Assembly (NCBI GenBank): GCA_025766275.1
Contig: JAFKAC010000008.1
Span: forward strand, 1-64,000
DNA from: Lactarius indigo
Taxonomy: Eukaryota > Basidiomycota > Agaricomycetes > Russulales > Russulaceae
Direction: 5' to 3'
DNA: 64,000 bases
Below, in pieces: positions 34,344 through 45,044 of this stretch. A program made the translations under genes and the position numbers. Numbering within the stretch: position 1 is the first letter of the stretch; every line of letters starts with the position of its first letter. The notes beneath the pieces were generated by a model. The model had not been told where the DNA came from. It saw nothing but the letters and a program-made list of their open reading frames with translations, and searched no databases.

Positions 34344-37300
34344 ATGTCTTCTCGCGCACCATCTCCCACTGGCGCTGCTGCCGGTGCTACTGCTACTGCG
34401 GGGGGCTCTACACTTCCCCCCACTGGATCCTCACCCTCTGCTCGTATCTCTGCTGCCTATGGCGCAACGTTCGGCATGCCTTCTGGCATTCGCCTTGAAC
34501 AGTTCGACGGGACTCACTGGAATGAGTGGTCTGGGACGATTGAAGCCATCCTCACGCTGCACGAAGCAGAGGATGTGTTCACCCTCCACCATGGACCAGC
34601 TGACGTCCCTCAAGACGAATGGGACTCAGTACAGCGTCAGGCAAAGGCGTATCTCCGCCTTTACCTCAAACCTGACGTCTACTCCCTCGTTGCCGACAAT
34701 GCCGCCTATCCCACCTTCAAAGCCAAGTGGGACAAGCTCAGAGATGTATACGCTGGTGCTTCGGGTAGCACCACTATCTTCAACTTGTGGATCCAGTTAA
34801 CACAAGCCCGACTCGACGACTCCGCACCCATGGCCTCTCAATTAGCCAAGCTCAATGAGCTGCGGGTTGCCCTTTCCAACGCACAGATGGGTGTCACTGA
34901 CACTCAATTCTGTCTCATTCTCCTCCACGCACTGCCGCCCTCTTACGAGGTGTTGGCCTCTACCATCCTCGCCAGTGGGGCTCCGTCCACACTCAAGCAT
35001 GCTGAGATCATAGCGCGCATAGTGTCGGAAGAAGCTCGCCGCTCCGGGCCCTCTGGCTCCTCCCTCAACAAGGTGGCCCCCGTCAAGTCGACGGGCAAGA
35101 AAGGCAAGAAGGACCACTCTGGTCTAACTTGCCATTACTGCAACAAAAAGGGCCATATCAAGCCTGATTGCAGGAAGAGGAAGAAGGATGAGGCTGACGC
35201 AAAAGAGAAGGAGAAAGCAGGCAACAAGGCCGCCAATAGTCATGTCCTAGTACCTACCACCGCCTCCATTACAGAGGTCGTAGAGCCCAAGATAGATTGG
35301 GCCTCTGAATCAATTGGTGTTGCCTTGTATGCTGCCTCGCGTGTGCGTTGGATGATGGACAGTGGTGCTACACACCACATAACCCCACATCGGTCTGACT
35401 TCAAGGACTACACCCAAACCAAAGGCACTGTACGCCTGGGTGATAAGTCCACTATAGACCAAGTGGGTGTCGGGTCTGTCATCTTTACTACGAGCCAGGG
35501 TATCTCTATCACCCTCAGTAATGTGCTACACCTACCACAGGTGAAGACGCGCTTCTTGTCGACGCGCGCCCTAGCACAAAAGGGTGCTGAAATTGCCTTT
35601 GACAGTGGCTCATTTAAAATATCTGTCAACCAAAAGTGTGTGGCTAAAGGCTACCTTGAGGACAACCTTTACTGGTTGGACGCAGCCAGCGTCGGCCTCA
35701 ACGCCCACACAAAATCAAGTGCTGCCACACTTGATATCTGGCATCAACGCATGGGACACATCTCCTCTGCGGCGCTGAAGGCGCATGGTCCCTCTGCCAC
35801 CACTGGCATGGACATAGATAGCTCCACCACGGCCCACACAGTCTGCCGTGGGTGCGAGATGGGTAAATCCACTCGCCAACCCTTTTCTGCGTCCTCAAAT
35901 AAAAGGACAACTCGTCAATTTGAGATTGTGCACAGTGACCTCGCTGGTCCTATGCAGACTCAGTCCCTGCAAGGCTCGACCTACACAGCCACCTTCATAG
36001 ACGACCACACTAAGTTCACTGTGGTCCACTTTCTTAAGTCAAAGGATCAGTTTGCTAAGTCGCTGCAGATGTATTTGGCCTGGGGTGAAACCCAGTCTGG
36101 CCATAAATTGCGCGCTCTGCACTCTGACCGCGGTGGCGAGTACATGTCGAGTGTCACGCAGGACATTCTTAAGCAGAAAGGGATAGAGCATCACCTCACG
36201 ATGCCGGGTTCACCACAGTCTAATGGAAAAGCCGAGCGGTTTAACCGCACCATTATGGATAAGGCAATGTCCATGCTTCACACAGCTGGCATGTCTAAAG
36301 GCTTCTGGGAGCATGCGGTGTGCGCAGCTGTGCACATCTATAACCGCTCTCCAGTCCGTGGGCTTAAGTGGCGCACTCCTTATGAGCTCTGGCACTCTGG
36401 CAAAGTGCCTGATGTCTCACATCTTCGCGTCTTCGGATGCAAGGGGTACATGCATGTACCCGCTGATAAGCGTCGCAAATTGGATGCGAAGGCCATTGAG
36501 GTCACGCTTATCGGGTTTGAGCCCGAATCTAAGGGCTATAAGCTCTGGGACCGCTCAACCCGCTCCGTCCAAGTGTCCAGGGATGTGACATTCGACGAGA
36601 ATAGCTTCCCGTCCCTCCAGGGTGTTGAGACACACCCCACACCTTCACCACCAGTCGTGCCTAGCACAACAGTGACTGCCGTGCCTCACCCGCCGGCGTT
36701 ACCACCAATGCGAGCCCCCTCCCCTGCACACTCCAGTAGTAGTGAGGAGGAGGATGTTGAAAAGCTCCTAGACCCCCCACAAGTCCAACCACGCCCCACC
36801 ACTCCACCACCTGCTCTGCCGGCTCCGCCCACCACACCAAAGCATGAGCAAGCCACTCCCACTTCTCCCCCGCCGCGTCCTAGTGCAACGCGCATTATGC
36901 GCCATGTCCCTCCTCCCTCACCAGAAATGCCTGGGGGATTTGAGGATCGTGCACAGCGTAGTCAGCTGTTGCGCGAAATGGACAATGCACCAAGGCGCAG
37001 TACTCGTGCCCCTGTCCCTAATCCGCGTTACTTCAATGCGGACAATGCGGCATGGCGCGGCAGGCGCCTGGGGTATGCGGAGTTATTGGCTGCTGCCTTT
37101 GTAGGCCGAGACCCTGCAACTTATGCAGAGGCCATGCGGTCTGCAGCTGCAGATGAGTGGACTAAGGCGTGTCAGTATGAAATGGACGCCCTAGCTAAGA
37201 ATGGGACTTGGGAGTTAGTGGATCTCCCGCCTAATCGCAAGGCAGTAAAATCCAAATGGGTCTTCAAGCTCAAAGCGGATGGCCGCTACAGAGCTCGCTT

Positions 37301-38654
37301 GGTGGCTAAGGGATTCACGCAGATCCCTGGCGTAGATTTTGATGAAACCTTCTCTCCCGTCGCACGATTTGAGTCGCTACGTTTACTTCTGGCGTTGGCC
37401 GCGCTGGAGGACTGGCACATCCATCAAATGGATGTTAAGTCTGCTTTTCTCAATGGCGTGCTTGACGAGGAGATATACATGGAGCAGCCACAAGGTTTCA
37501 CTGTCACTGGCTCTGAGACGAAGGTGTGTCGCCTAGTTAAGGCGATCTATGGTCTCAAACAGGCCTCCCGCGCATGGAACTTGCAATTCCATGGAGTGCT
37601 CACTACACTCGGCTTTAAGCGGACGTTTGCTGATGCTGGCATATATGTGATGCCTCAACGGGAGGGGTATGATCCACTCTTCGTTATTGTCTACGTTGAC
37701 GACATCACTATACTGGGTCCCTCACTGAGTGGTATCAAGCGTTTGAAGTCGGACTTGTCTGAACGCTATGAGATGACAGATCTCGGGGAGATAGAGTCTT
37801 ATCTTGGGATGCGCATTGTGCGTGACCGCTCCCTCAGACGCATCGAAATAGATCAGTCTGGCTACATCAAGGATGTCCTTGAACGCTTTGGCATGTCTGA
37901 TGCCACACCACACAACACGCCCTTGCCCGCTGGTGCTGACGAGCACCTGGTTAAATATACGTCGCAGGCAACTGCCTCAGATATCTCTCACTACCAATCT
38001 CTTATTGGGAGTCTGCTTTATGTGCAGATTGGCACTAGGCCAGATATCTCCTTCGCTGTGTCACGTCTGGCGCAGTACGCAGCGAACCCCTCACCACAAC
38101 ATCTGCGACTTGCGCAGTATGTCCTGTCCTACTTAGTGGGAACTATGGATATGCGTATTGTCTATGATGGCGCCAATGGCAATGGCCTTCATGGCTACAC
38201 TGATTCCAGTCTGGCTGATCAGACTGATGACCGCCACTCCACCTCTGGTTATGTGTTCTTACTAGCTAACGGTGCAATAAGCTGGTCTTCACGCAAGCAA
38301 AAGACTGTTGCCCAAAACACAACGGAAGCGGAATACATGGCCATGACCGACGCGGCTAACCAGGCTGCGTGGTATCAGAGCTTCCTCACGGAACTCGGGT
38401 ACGAGGTCGACGACCCCATCCCACTTCATGGTGACAATAAGGGTGCCATTGACTTGGCCTTGAACCCTGTCACTGGGAGACGGTCTAAGCACATTGCTAT
38501 ACGGCATCATGTCATTAGGGAGTACATCGAAAAGGGGACCATCACCCTCATTAGAACTCCTACTGTGGATATGGTTGCGGATGGCTTCACAAAGTCACTA
38601 CCGCGTGTCCTGCTACAGAAGCATAACGATGACATGGGACTTATGTGTACTTAG
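34344..38654 (+). CDS. Copia Gag-Pol polyprotein (1436 codons, intact)
   Basis: A single frame from ATG 34344 to TAG 38652-38654. Approximate residue positions: Gag 1-260 with the UBN2-like retroelement core (FDGTHWNEWSGTIEAIL); CCHC zinc knuckle near 262 (CHYCNKKGHIKPDC); aspartic protease near 335 (WMMDSGATHH); GAG-pre-integrase WHQRMGHIS near 465; integrase catalytic residues in HSDLAGPM (530), HSDRGGEY (593) and GKAERFNR (629). A long Pro-rich spacer is at 765-900. Reverse transcriptase runs from KSKWVFKLKADGRYRARLVA (970) with YVDD at about 1117. RNase H has GYTDSSLADQ (1285) and TTEAEYMA (1328). Gag and Pol share one frame with no slip, so the Gag excess must come from processing or another mechanism. 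No break was seen. Confidence 0.96.
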   Translation: MSSRAPSPTGAAAGATATAGGSTLPPTGSSPSARISAAYGATFGMPSGIRLEQFDGTHWNEWSGTIEAILTLHEAEDVFTLHHGPADVPQDEWDSVQRQAKAYLRLYLKPDVYSLVADNAAYPTFKAKWDKLRDVYAGASGSTTIFNLWIQLTQARLDDSAPMASQLAKLNELRVALSNAQMGVTDTQFCLILLHALPPSYEVLASTILASGAPSTLKHAEIIARIVSEEARRSGPSGSSLNKVAPVKSTGKKGKKDHSGLTCHYCNKKGHIKPDCRKRKKDEADAKEKEKAGNKAANSHVLVPTTASITEVVEPKIDWASESIGVALYAASRVRWMMDSGATHHITPHRSDFKDYTQTKGTVRLGDKSTIDQVGVGSVIFTTSQGISITLSNVLHLPQVKTRFLSTRALAQKGAEIAFDSGSFKISVNQKCVAKGYLEDNLYWLDAASVGLNAHTKSSAATLDIWHQRMGHISSAALKAHGPSATTGMDIDSSTTAHTVCRGCEMGKSTRQPFSASSNKRTTRQFEIVHSDLAGPMQTQSLQGSTYTATFIDDHTKFTVVHFLKSKDQFAKSLQMYLAWGETQSGHKLRALHSDRGGEYMSSVTQDILKQKGIEHHLTMPGSPQSNGKAERFNRTIMDKAMSMLHTAGMSKGFWEHAVCAAVHIYNRSPVRGLKWRTPYELWHSGKVPDVSHLRVFGCKGYMHVPADKRRKLDAKAIEVTLIGFEPESKGYKLWDRSTRSVQVSRDVTFDENSFPSLQGVETHPTPSPPVVPSTTVTAVPHPPALPPMRAPSPAHSSSSEEEDVEKLLDPPQVQPRPTTPPPALPAPPTTPKHEQATPTSPPPRPSATRIMRHVPPPSPEMPGGFEDRAQRSQLLREMDNAPRRSTRAPVPNPRYFNADNAAWRGRRLGYAELLAAAFVGRDPATYAEAMRSAAADEWTKACQYEMDALAKNGTWELVDLPPNRKAVKSKWVFKLKADGRYRARLVAKGFTQIPGVDFDETFSPVARFESLRLLLALAALEDWHIHQMDVKSAFLNGVLDEEIYMEQPQGFTVTGSETKVCRLVKAIYGLKQASRAWNLQFHGVLTTLGFKRTFADAGIYVMPQREGYDPLFVIVYVDDITILGPSLSGIKRLKSDLSERYEMTDLGEIESYLGMRIVRDRSLRRIEIDQSGYIKDVLERFGMSDATPHNTPLPAGADEHLVKYTSQATASDISHYQSLIGSLLYVQIGTRPDISFAVSRLAQYAANPSPQHLRLAQYVLSYLVGTMDMRIVYDGANGNGLHGYTDSSLADQTDDRHSTSGYVFLLANGAISWSSRKQKTVAQNTTEAEYMAMTDAANQAAWYQSFLTELGYEVDDPIPLHGDNKGAIDLALNPVTGRRSKHIAIRHHVIREYIEKGTITLIRTPTVDMVADGFTKSLPRVLLQKHNDDMGLMCT

Positions 38655-38663
38655 ATTGTAGAT

Positions 38664-38673
38664 CACGGGGAGA
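38664..38673 (+). other. Copia polypurine tract
   Basis: CACGGGGAGA directly before the 3' LTR; the purine run is GGGGAGA. Confidence 0.75.
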
Positions 38674-39289
38674 TGTTGATAAGTGACCCTTGCGCACTTA
38701 GCGGCTCACACAGACCGGACTTGCAGCATGGACTGCTTTAGATTAGATATAAAGGACTTGTAGATTAGATACTGTTTTGATCTGTACAATCTATTACTTA
38801 TCATTGCGTCACCTATGACATCATGTACTATGACATCATGCGGACTCCTCTGGACTTGTCATTGTACTACGTCTTTGTTCTTCCTTTAGATATATCTTTA
38901 TTGTGATGTCATTATGATATCATCTTAGTCTGGACTCTTCTTGTTCTATACGCCTTGTTCTCCATATGCACACTCCTTTGTCCTGTTGTAGAACAATGCG
39001 CTCCTTGTATTCTGTGACCTATAGTTACTTTCCTTGTATTAGTGTCACGGCTCTGTACAGTATAAGTAGACTGCTTGTACGCCCTGGTCCACATCAGTTC
39101 TCTCACTGCTGTGTGCCAGGTATGTCCCCTACTCTGTAATACCATTATCAGTTCTCTCACTGCTGTGTGCCAGACTCCCTGCTTTACTTGCAAGATCCCC
39201 TGTTACACCTCTGCTTCCAGCTACCTTCCATATCTCACCACAGTCCACTTGTTCACTGTGAGTATGGTCTTTATGTATGCTGTTCATCA
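38674..39289 (+). repeat. Copia 3' LTR
   Basis: 616 bp, apparently identical to the 5' LTR at 33411-34026. It is followed directly by the CAAGC target duplication. Confidence 0.95.
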
Positions 39290-40806
39290 CAAGCCGGGCA
39301 GTTGGAAGGTACCCAATTAGTATTTGAGCGCGGCGTGACGGCTTGCGACGGATATCTTTTGGAATATTTCCAATAGTTAGATAAACAGGATACGCCGTCT
39401 TGCCACGGAAAAGTGTGAGCTGAGTCTTGTCCGAAGAAATTATGACTGGGACGACAGTAGCGCCCGGTCGATGTGCCTCGAGGGACGTCTATTACAACTT
39501 TTGAGTACTCGAACCTGTCCAAAAAAAACAATGACGCACCTGCACTGCCCACCACCAATCGCCGGTGTGCATCTCACTGTACACACGGCACGCCCGCCCG
39601 TCGTCAACATAGTGGCGCTCTGGCGCAAATGTCAGGTCATGCGCAAATTCGGGGTTGCCATATAGGGATCGAATACATTGCAGTGCGTCGCGGAAATAAA
39701 ATTCATAGGCGTCACCAGCGATGGTTAGGTCCTGGCACTGGAATGGAGGGCACCCCGGCAACTCCTTGTCGATAATGTCATTTAGCTCTTTAGGTGTGCG
39801 ATAGGACAGCCCAAGTTTGTCGGTGACCTTCCAATTGGCGTTAGCAACACGATAAACAAAAGCAATGGTGTACGTACCTCAGGGATTGCAAGTAAATCAG
39901 CGACAGCTGACGATGACGGCCCCCGTAACTTAGCCCAACGCGCAATCTCCCAGTCACACTGAGTGCGAAAGGGGGCCCAAATAGAGGACCCGAAAAGGTC
40001 TTGACTGGACTGATATACGTTAGAACCCTGTTGTGCACCGGGTATTGGTGCACCTGGACTGCCGGATGGGAAGGTGTCAACAATCAATTTTGGTAGGCCA
40101 CCTGAGTTGCCGTGCTCAGAGTGTACAGATGGTGGCAGCTCCGGGTCTGGAGACGGCGACCTGACTGGTTGAGACTGACTCGATGATGTGGGAGCACCTT
40201 GATCAGGCGCAGTGGTGGCACGAAAGTTGAAGTCTTGAGCTAGAGATTCGAGAACGTCGGCATCAATAGCATCATCTGGATCAGGGGCGTCTTCACAGTT
40301 AGCGGCCCCAGTGTCAGCACCATCGCCGGCATCTGAAAACAACACATTAGAAAGTCACCTGCACACGACAAGAAGATATTACCTGTATTGACTATAGGTG
40401 TTGTGCTAAGTCCGGAACTTGGGACGTCGCCAATGCCTCCGTCGTGGTCCCATGATGTGGGAATTAAGTTTGCTGCTAATGTTGACACTGTGCGTGTTTG
40501 AAATGCGCACGGCGATTGCATAGCCGCTTGTGAGGCGCGACAGCTCAGATGCGGGGATCTGTTGACATGTTGAGAAAGGCCGCGAGGGGTAAAGACCCGA
40601 TTGCAGCCACAACAACGGACTTGTACTCGGCTCATGATAGTGGTGGTGAGGCAGGAAGGAGGGCGCGACACTCCAACGCGATGAGCGGGGCCCTATTAAC
40701 ACTTTTTAGTTAGTCCGATTGACAATTGATATAAAGAGGACTTACTTTCGCCAGGTTCCCCATTCCATCTCCTCGTTCTCGTTGCCTTCAGCTTTGAGCA
40801 CCATAC

Positions 40807-42933
40807 ATGGCCCCACGAACCCGCCGTTCTCAGAGGGGTGGGTTGAGTGGTCGCGTGAATCCAGCGCGGAACGAAAATGTTGCTCCATTGCAAACACCGA
40901 GTACTGTTACGGTTCCATTTCAAGCAGGCGAGAAACGTACCTCTAGCTCCATTGACACCACTACTTCCACGCCCCCGGAAATGCAGGCGAGCGGGTCTAA
41001 GAGAGCCCGAATTGTTGGTAAGTATATCGCAGAGAGATGGCGTGGTAGATCTGACCTTGGTGTATAAGCAGGCCCTTCCCAGGGTCGTCCAATGCCACTC
41101 AGGATGGCCCATGAAAACGAGATGGTGAATCAACAAGAGTCAGATAGTAGCGCGATAAAGGGTAAACAAGTTCAACTCCAACGCGGTGAGGGAAAGGATT
41201 ACTAATCTGTTTGTTCCTCTAACATACGAAAAAATTTCAGCTCCGACTTTTTACACCGGTCACTCTGATACCACCATCACCCGCACGCTGTCCTCTGATA
41301 ACTTTCCCATCCCCGAAGTTGATGGTCATGATGGCTTGACAGATTCCGAGGAAGAGGATGAAGAGCAGCTGGTTGAACTCGCTCTCAAACACCCGGCTAG
41401 ATTCGCTGACGCTATGGCCACCGAGGTAAGTTTGCAACGTCCATAAGCCCATTTAAGCTAATATCTACTTCACAGCGGGCCACCTGGAGTGGTACAGGTG
41501 GTATAGACGTGTCTCGCCCAATGGGTCTGAGACTTAGCCAGAGTACTGCCAGTCCTGGTGTTTCTGGTCGTGCTACCCCAGTGCCGACTACACCGACGCC
41601 GATACCTAGCCCAAGAACGCGTCTGGCTGAGCCGAGACTTAGGCAGACCACCAGTCCCGGTACTCAGGGTAGTGCTACTCCTGTGCCCACTACGCCGATC
41701 ACAATGCCTAGCCCAGGAACGCACCTGGCTGAACTGTCAGGTGATTTTTCTTTTTCTTGTGCGTCTTTTCCGATGGCTGATCATTACACGTAGTTGAGAC
41801 TCCATCGCCAACTGTAGCACTTGCGAGGAGGCGTGCGACGCCCGAGTCACCTAAAGTCACACGTGCTGATACAGATTTAGTTTTTACTGATGGCTCCACT
41901 AAACTCTTGCTGAGACACCAGCAACCGGTAATCCGTACAATCGTTCAGAAAGCGATCGAGAATCTTCGCGCAACCCTCGTATTTCAAGATGCCTTCCCAG
42001 ATGGATCTGTCGCGTTCGCCTTCTCCAGAGATGCTCTCAGTGCCGCCGCTGTGAGTCACCAACTCGGCGGAGCAATTGTTCAACGCCGACTTGAAGCTGA
42101 CGACGAATATGTCGCCAAGCTTGTTTCTCTCGTACGTCTTATGTTTTTTTACGATTACTTCACTAATGGCAACTGTCAGCCACGTGCCCGGATCTCCCTT
42201 ATTCGAGCCAAAGTCAAGGAACGGTGTAACGCAATTGTTTTGGGGGGATTCTTCTCCATGGGTTCGGCAAATGTTATAGCTGAAGTTGTTGAGAGGCAGC
42301 TATCCTCGTACACCTATACTTTCCCTTGCGTAAGTGCGAAACATGCTGATGGTACATGTTAACCTAACGACATCATCAGGGCCTCATGGTCAATTCATTG
42401 GTGAGGCGCTCACGGCCTTATCGAAATGATCGAATCATCGCCGCTGTTCGGGATGTGTATTTTACTGGCGGGGCAACATCATTTGCGTCTCAATTCGAAC
42501 ATCTTTTCCCAACTTATCAAGGTGCCAATGGGCAGGTAAATCGGGAGGTTCCTATTCCCATGGTCGCCCTGGTTGCAACTGCGGTATGTCATATGTTTCT
42601 GTTTGCCCTGTACTGCACTAACTTAATCTTTCAGCTGTATGCCACTCTGTATGAGTGGCGTACAGGTGAGCACCAGGTCTCAGAGTTTTCTCAGAACGCG
42701 TACATGGATGTCTATCAAGGCCACGTGAATACCTTCAAGCACATCCAGGAGAACCGAGAAGGTGCGTTTCACATCATGATGAGTGATATATACACTCGAG
42801 CAAGGTGAGTCTTCCACGGTTAGCACCATTTGTCATAACTGACCAGTACTCTTGTAGCTGGCCCATCGGAAATATTGGGGTGCCGCCATCATTTGCAATT
42901 GCTGATATCGATCTCGACGAGCTTGAAGAATGA
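40807..42933 (+). CDS. DUF6532-type protein, companion gene of the Plavaka element
   Basis: Divergent from the transposase with only 171 bp between the two ATGs, so they share one promoter region. The ATG at 40807 gives MAPRTRRSQRGGLSGRV, a basic N-terminus. Then come an acidic segment (LTDSEEEDEEQLVELALKHP) and two copies of a Ser/Pro/Thr-rich unit ending SPGTHLAE or SPRTRLAE (about 41520-41735). The conserved domain runs from about 41800 to 42910: AIENLRATLVFQDAFPDGSV, LIRAKVKERCNAIVLGGFF, RRSRPYRNDRIIAAVRDVYF, FASQFEHLFPTYQG and LYATLYEWRTGEH. It ends IADIDLDELEE, TGA at 42931. Exons are joined by introns near 41023-41240, 41425-41475, 41742-41792, 42130-42178, 42330-42380, 42583-42634 and 42806-42857. 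The molecular role is unknown; I infer a role in the element's life cycle from position. Confidence 0.72.
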
Positions 42934-43394
42934 AAGTCCCCCTTGTAGGTTTCAACACCTTATCATTGAAAGCACACCCACTGTGAGTTTTGCACGTCAT
43001 CATAACTGACATCGCTGATAAGATAAACAGTCAACAGTGGGTATCATATTTGATCTCGATTGCTCCTCGTTCGGTTTGGTATCATCTACTCGGATCTGAT
43101 CTCCTGCAAGATCTCCTGTTTAGTTTTGTTGTTACATTGTCACACTCGCTACCATTGTTTTGGTTCCAGCCTCCATTCGTTACAATAGGCCAAATAAAGT
43201 TAGTTTCTAAAATGTGATAAATGTGTGCTACGGCGTGATAATCCGATGCTAAGCGGTGATAATTTTGCACCAAATTATCACCGGCCTATTAGCGAATATC
43301 AAACAATTATTGATAAATTAGTACTATTTTAGTTGTGGCAAAGAAATAAGTGATAATCTAATAATTCCGATAATTTAGCGATAATTTAGCGGAA

Positions 43395-43428
43395 TTATCG
43401 CTCGCTAGCCCGGGAGGTTTTCCCTGAT
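43395..43428 (-). repeat. Plavaka terminal inverted repeat, right
   Basis: Inverted match of 31388-31421, followed by the GTGC target copy at 43429-43432. Confidence 0.8.
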
Positions 43429-43432
43429 GTGC

Positions 43433-45044
43433 CGATCTCAGAAGCCGCCATGTCCAGGGATAAGTACACGCTACTTGATGACTTGCTGTTTCGTAAGCCA
43501 ACGCATTAGTCTGATGCTCTCGCTTGAAGACCTCGATCAACGGTAATCGGAGATGTTCCTTAATAATTTTAGTTGTCCGGTTTTGTACGGTCTCTTGAAG
43601 GGGCTGAACGAGACGTCGGGGGAGGCGTTAGTTTCGCCACGAAACAATGAGGTCGACAGAAGCGGACATGCAACCCACATTTGGTTGTTTGAACCCGTGT
43701 CCCCTCTGATGGGCGTGCATGCATCACAACGAAGACTTCGCTCTACGGGAGGTTTGGTTCCGAAAAGTGGCGAGCGAGTTCGGGGCTCAAGTGAGTTTCT
43801 GCAGCAACAGAGACAGGTGGAATTGGATCTGTCATCCATCCATCCCCAGCGGGGCCTGATTACTGTTACACTTATCAAGTTATCATCCAAGGCCAGTATT
43901 GATTGCCAATGAAGCAAACATCGAAGGATCCTGATTGGTCGGTCAGCAGCTGGGACTCTTGTTTTCGAAATAGCTACTGTACTGCGCCGTGCTGATGCAT
44001 TTTAGTAGGTGTCTTACCGGAATTGTAGGGCGCTAGTTCACACCTGTTGATCAAGAGGAACGGCGATGCTCGGGGAACGGGGGAAATGTTGGCGGAGAAA
44101 GGCAGAGACGATGAGAATGTAGTTTCTATGCCGAATAGCTTGGTGCTTGGCATCTTCCCTTGTGTTTGATAAAACGGCAACTACGAGGAGCGGGGAGGCT
44201 ATACTGGACTAGTAGGAGAGGAAGAGAAGAACCGGACTTGGTCAGTGACTCGGACTCGGAAGTGAAACAACTACCCTGTGAGGGGCACCGCATTTGAAAA
44301 AAAAAAAAAAACGCAACTAATACTGTATAGCTTCAACTGCAGTTAGCATCGAGGTCCTCTATATCCGAGTCACAATGGCTGGTTCGCACAGACCAGAGCT
44401 TTACCAAACAAGTACTTCACTCACTGGCGGTGAGACAGTCCTTGAGACAGTCCGAGAAGACTCGGTGCATGTATGCATCCCGAGGCGATCACAGAACTCA
44501 TGTCCAGTTTGACAAGCGGAGACTGAGTGAACTGTAATGGTGTCGTGTAATATGCCTTGGGATTTGGTGCTCATTGCAACGCCGTATCTCGCCGCTCTAA
44601 GACACTGCGACAACACCGGGACTCCGAGTCTCTGATTTCCCTGTATAAGACTCAGGTCGCCACGGTCATACTTCCTCAGGCTGATCTGAGTTTCGTCCAA
44701 CCATCGGTCCTCTCTATCCGGTCACAGGCCCGGGGTCGACATGACTGTGTGTCATAAGGGACCCAGGCCTCACAAGCGTGCATCAGGTACTCTGCCACGA
44801 AACCGTGGGGTCCACTACCAGCGGGCGACATCTGGCACATTTTTGGCTTACATTAATATGTCGCCCGTGATAACTTGAACTCTTCGCCAGACGGATGCGA
44901 CTCAGGCTGTAGGTCATGTCTTTTAAAAACTAAAAAAAATTGTAAGTCATGTCCCATCCGATCATAGTGAGATGATGCTGTCGTCCGTATTTATAATAAC
45001 AGTCAATGTCATGTATGCGTAAATGAAAAAGAGGAATGTCAACG
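43433..45044 (+). other. Right part of the spacer between MFS copies 2 and 3
   Basis: Continues the duplicated spacer after the Plavaka insertion and matches 26990-29040 in order. No gene was recognised. Confidence 0.65.

Larger units (their letters stand above)
33411..39289 (+). mobile_element. Complete Ty1/Copia LTR retrotransposon
   Basis: 5879 bp, bounded by 616-bp LTRs that start TGTTGATAAG and end TGTTCATCA and look identical by eye. It has a 5-bp target duplication, a primer-binding site, a polypurine tract and one uninterrupted Gag-Pol frame with integrase before reverse transcriptase (Copia order). All parts needed for transposition are visible, and identical LTRs point to a very recent insertion. 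Confidence 0.95.
31545..40635 (-). pseudogene. Plavaka-family transposase gene, split by a Copia insertion
   Basis: Encodes the element's DDE-type transposase; the family name follows the well-known agaric proteins annotated Plavaka transposase. The ATG at 40635 starts MSRVQVRCCGCNRVFTPRG, a zinc-finger-like N-terminus. Then come an acidic Pro/Ser linker, CQDLTIAGDAYEFYFRDALQ, GDWWWAVQ and ISSDKTQLTLFRGKTAYPVY. The Copia element interrupts at GYLPTARL. The frame resumes beyond it with KAARQRALGNVFH, GDGIWRRCHPIFSVFVGDYP, CPKCTVHRNNIGD and TPDILHQMLQGTMKHLIAWL. A last exon contains LAYVEWFSPIPTVPD, with TAG at 31545. Apart from the insertion the frame looks open on both sides, so the gene was probably working until the retrotransposon arrived. 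Confidence 0.85.
31388..43428. mobile_element. Plavaka-type DNA transposon carrying a nested Copia element
   Basis: The 12,041-bp insertion would be about 6.16 kb without the nested Copia and its extra target copy. It has 34-bp terminal inverted repeats with two mismatches (ATCAGGGAAAACCTCCC, then AA or GG, then GCTAGCGAGCGATAA), a 4-bp target duplication GTGC, and subterminal arrays of TTATCAC/GTGATAA (31500-31545 and 43200-43400). Two divergent genes lie inside: the transposase (minus) and a DUF6532 protein (plus). Plavaka is a CACTA-related superfamily common in Agaricomycetes. I assigned the boundaries by comparing flanks with the duplicated MFS spacer. Confidence 0.82.
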
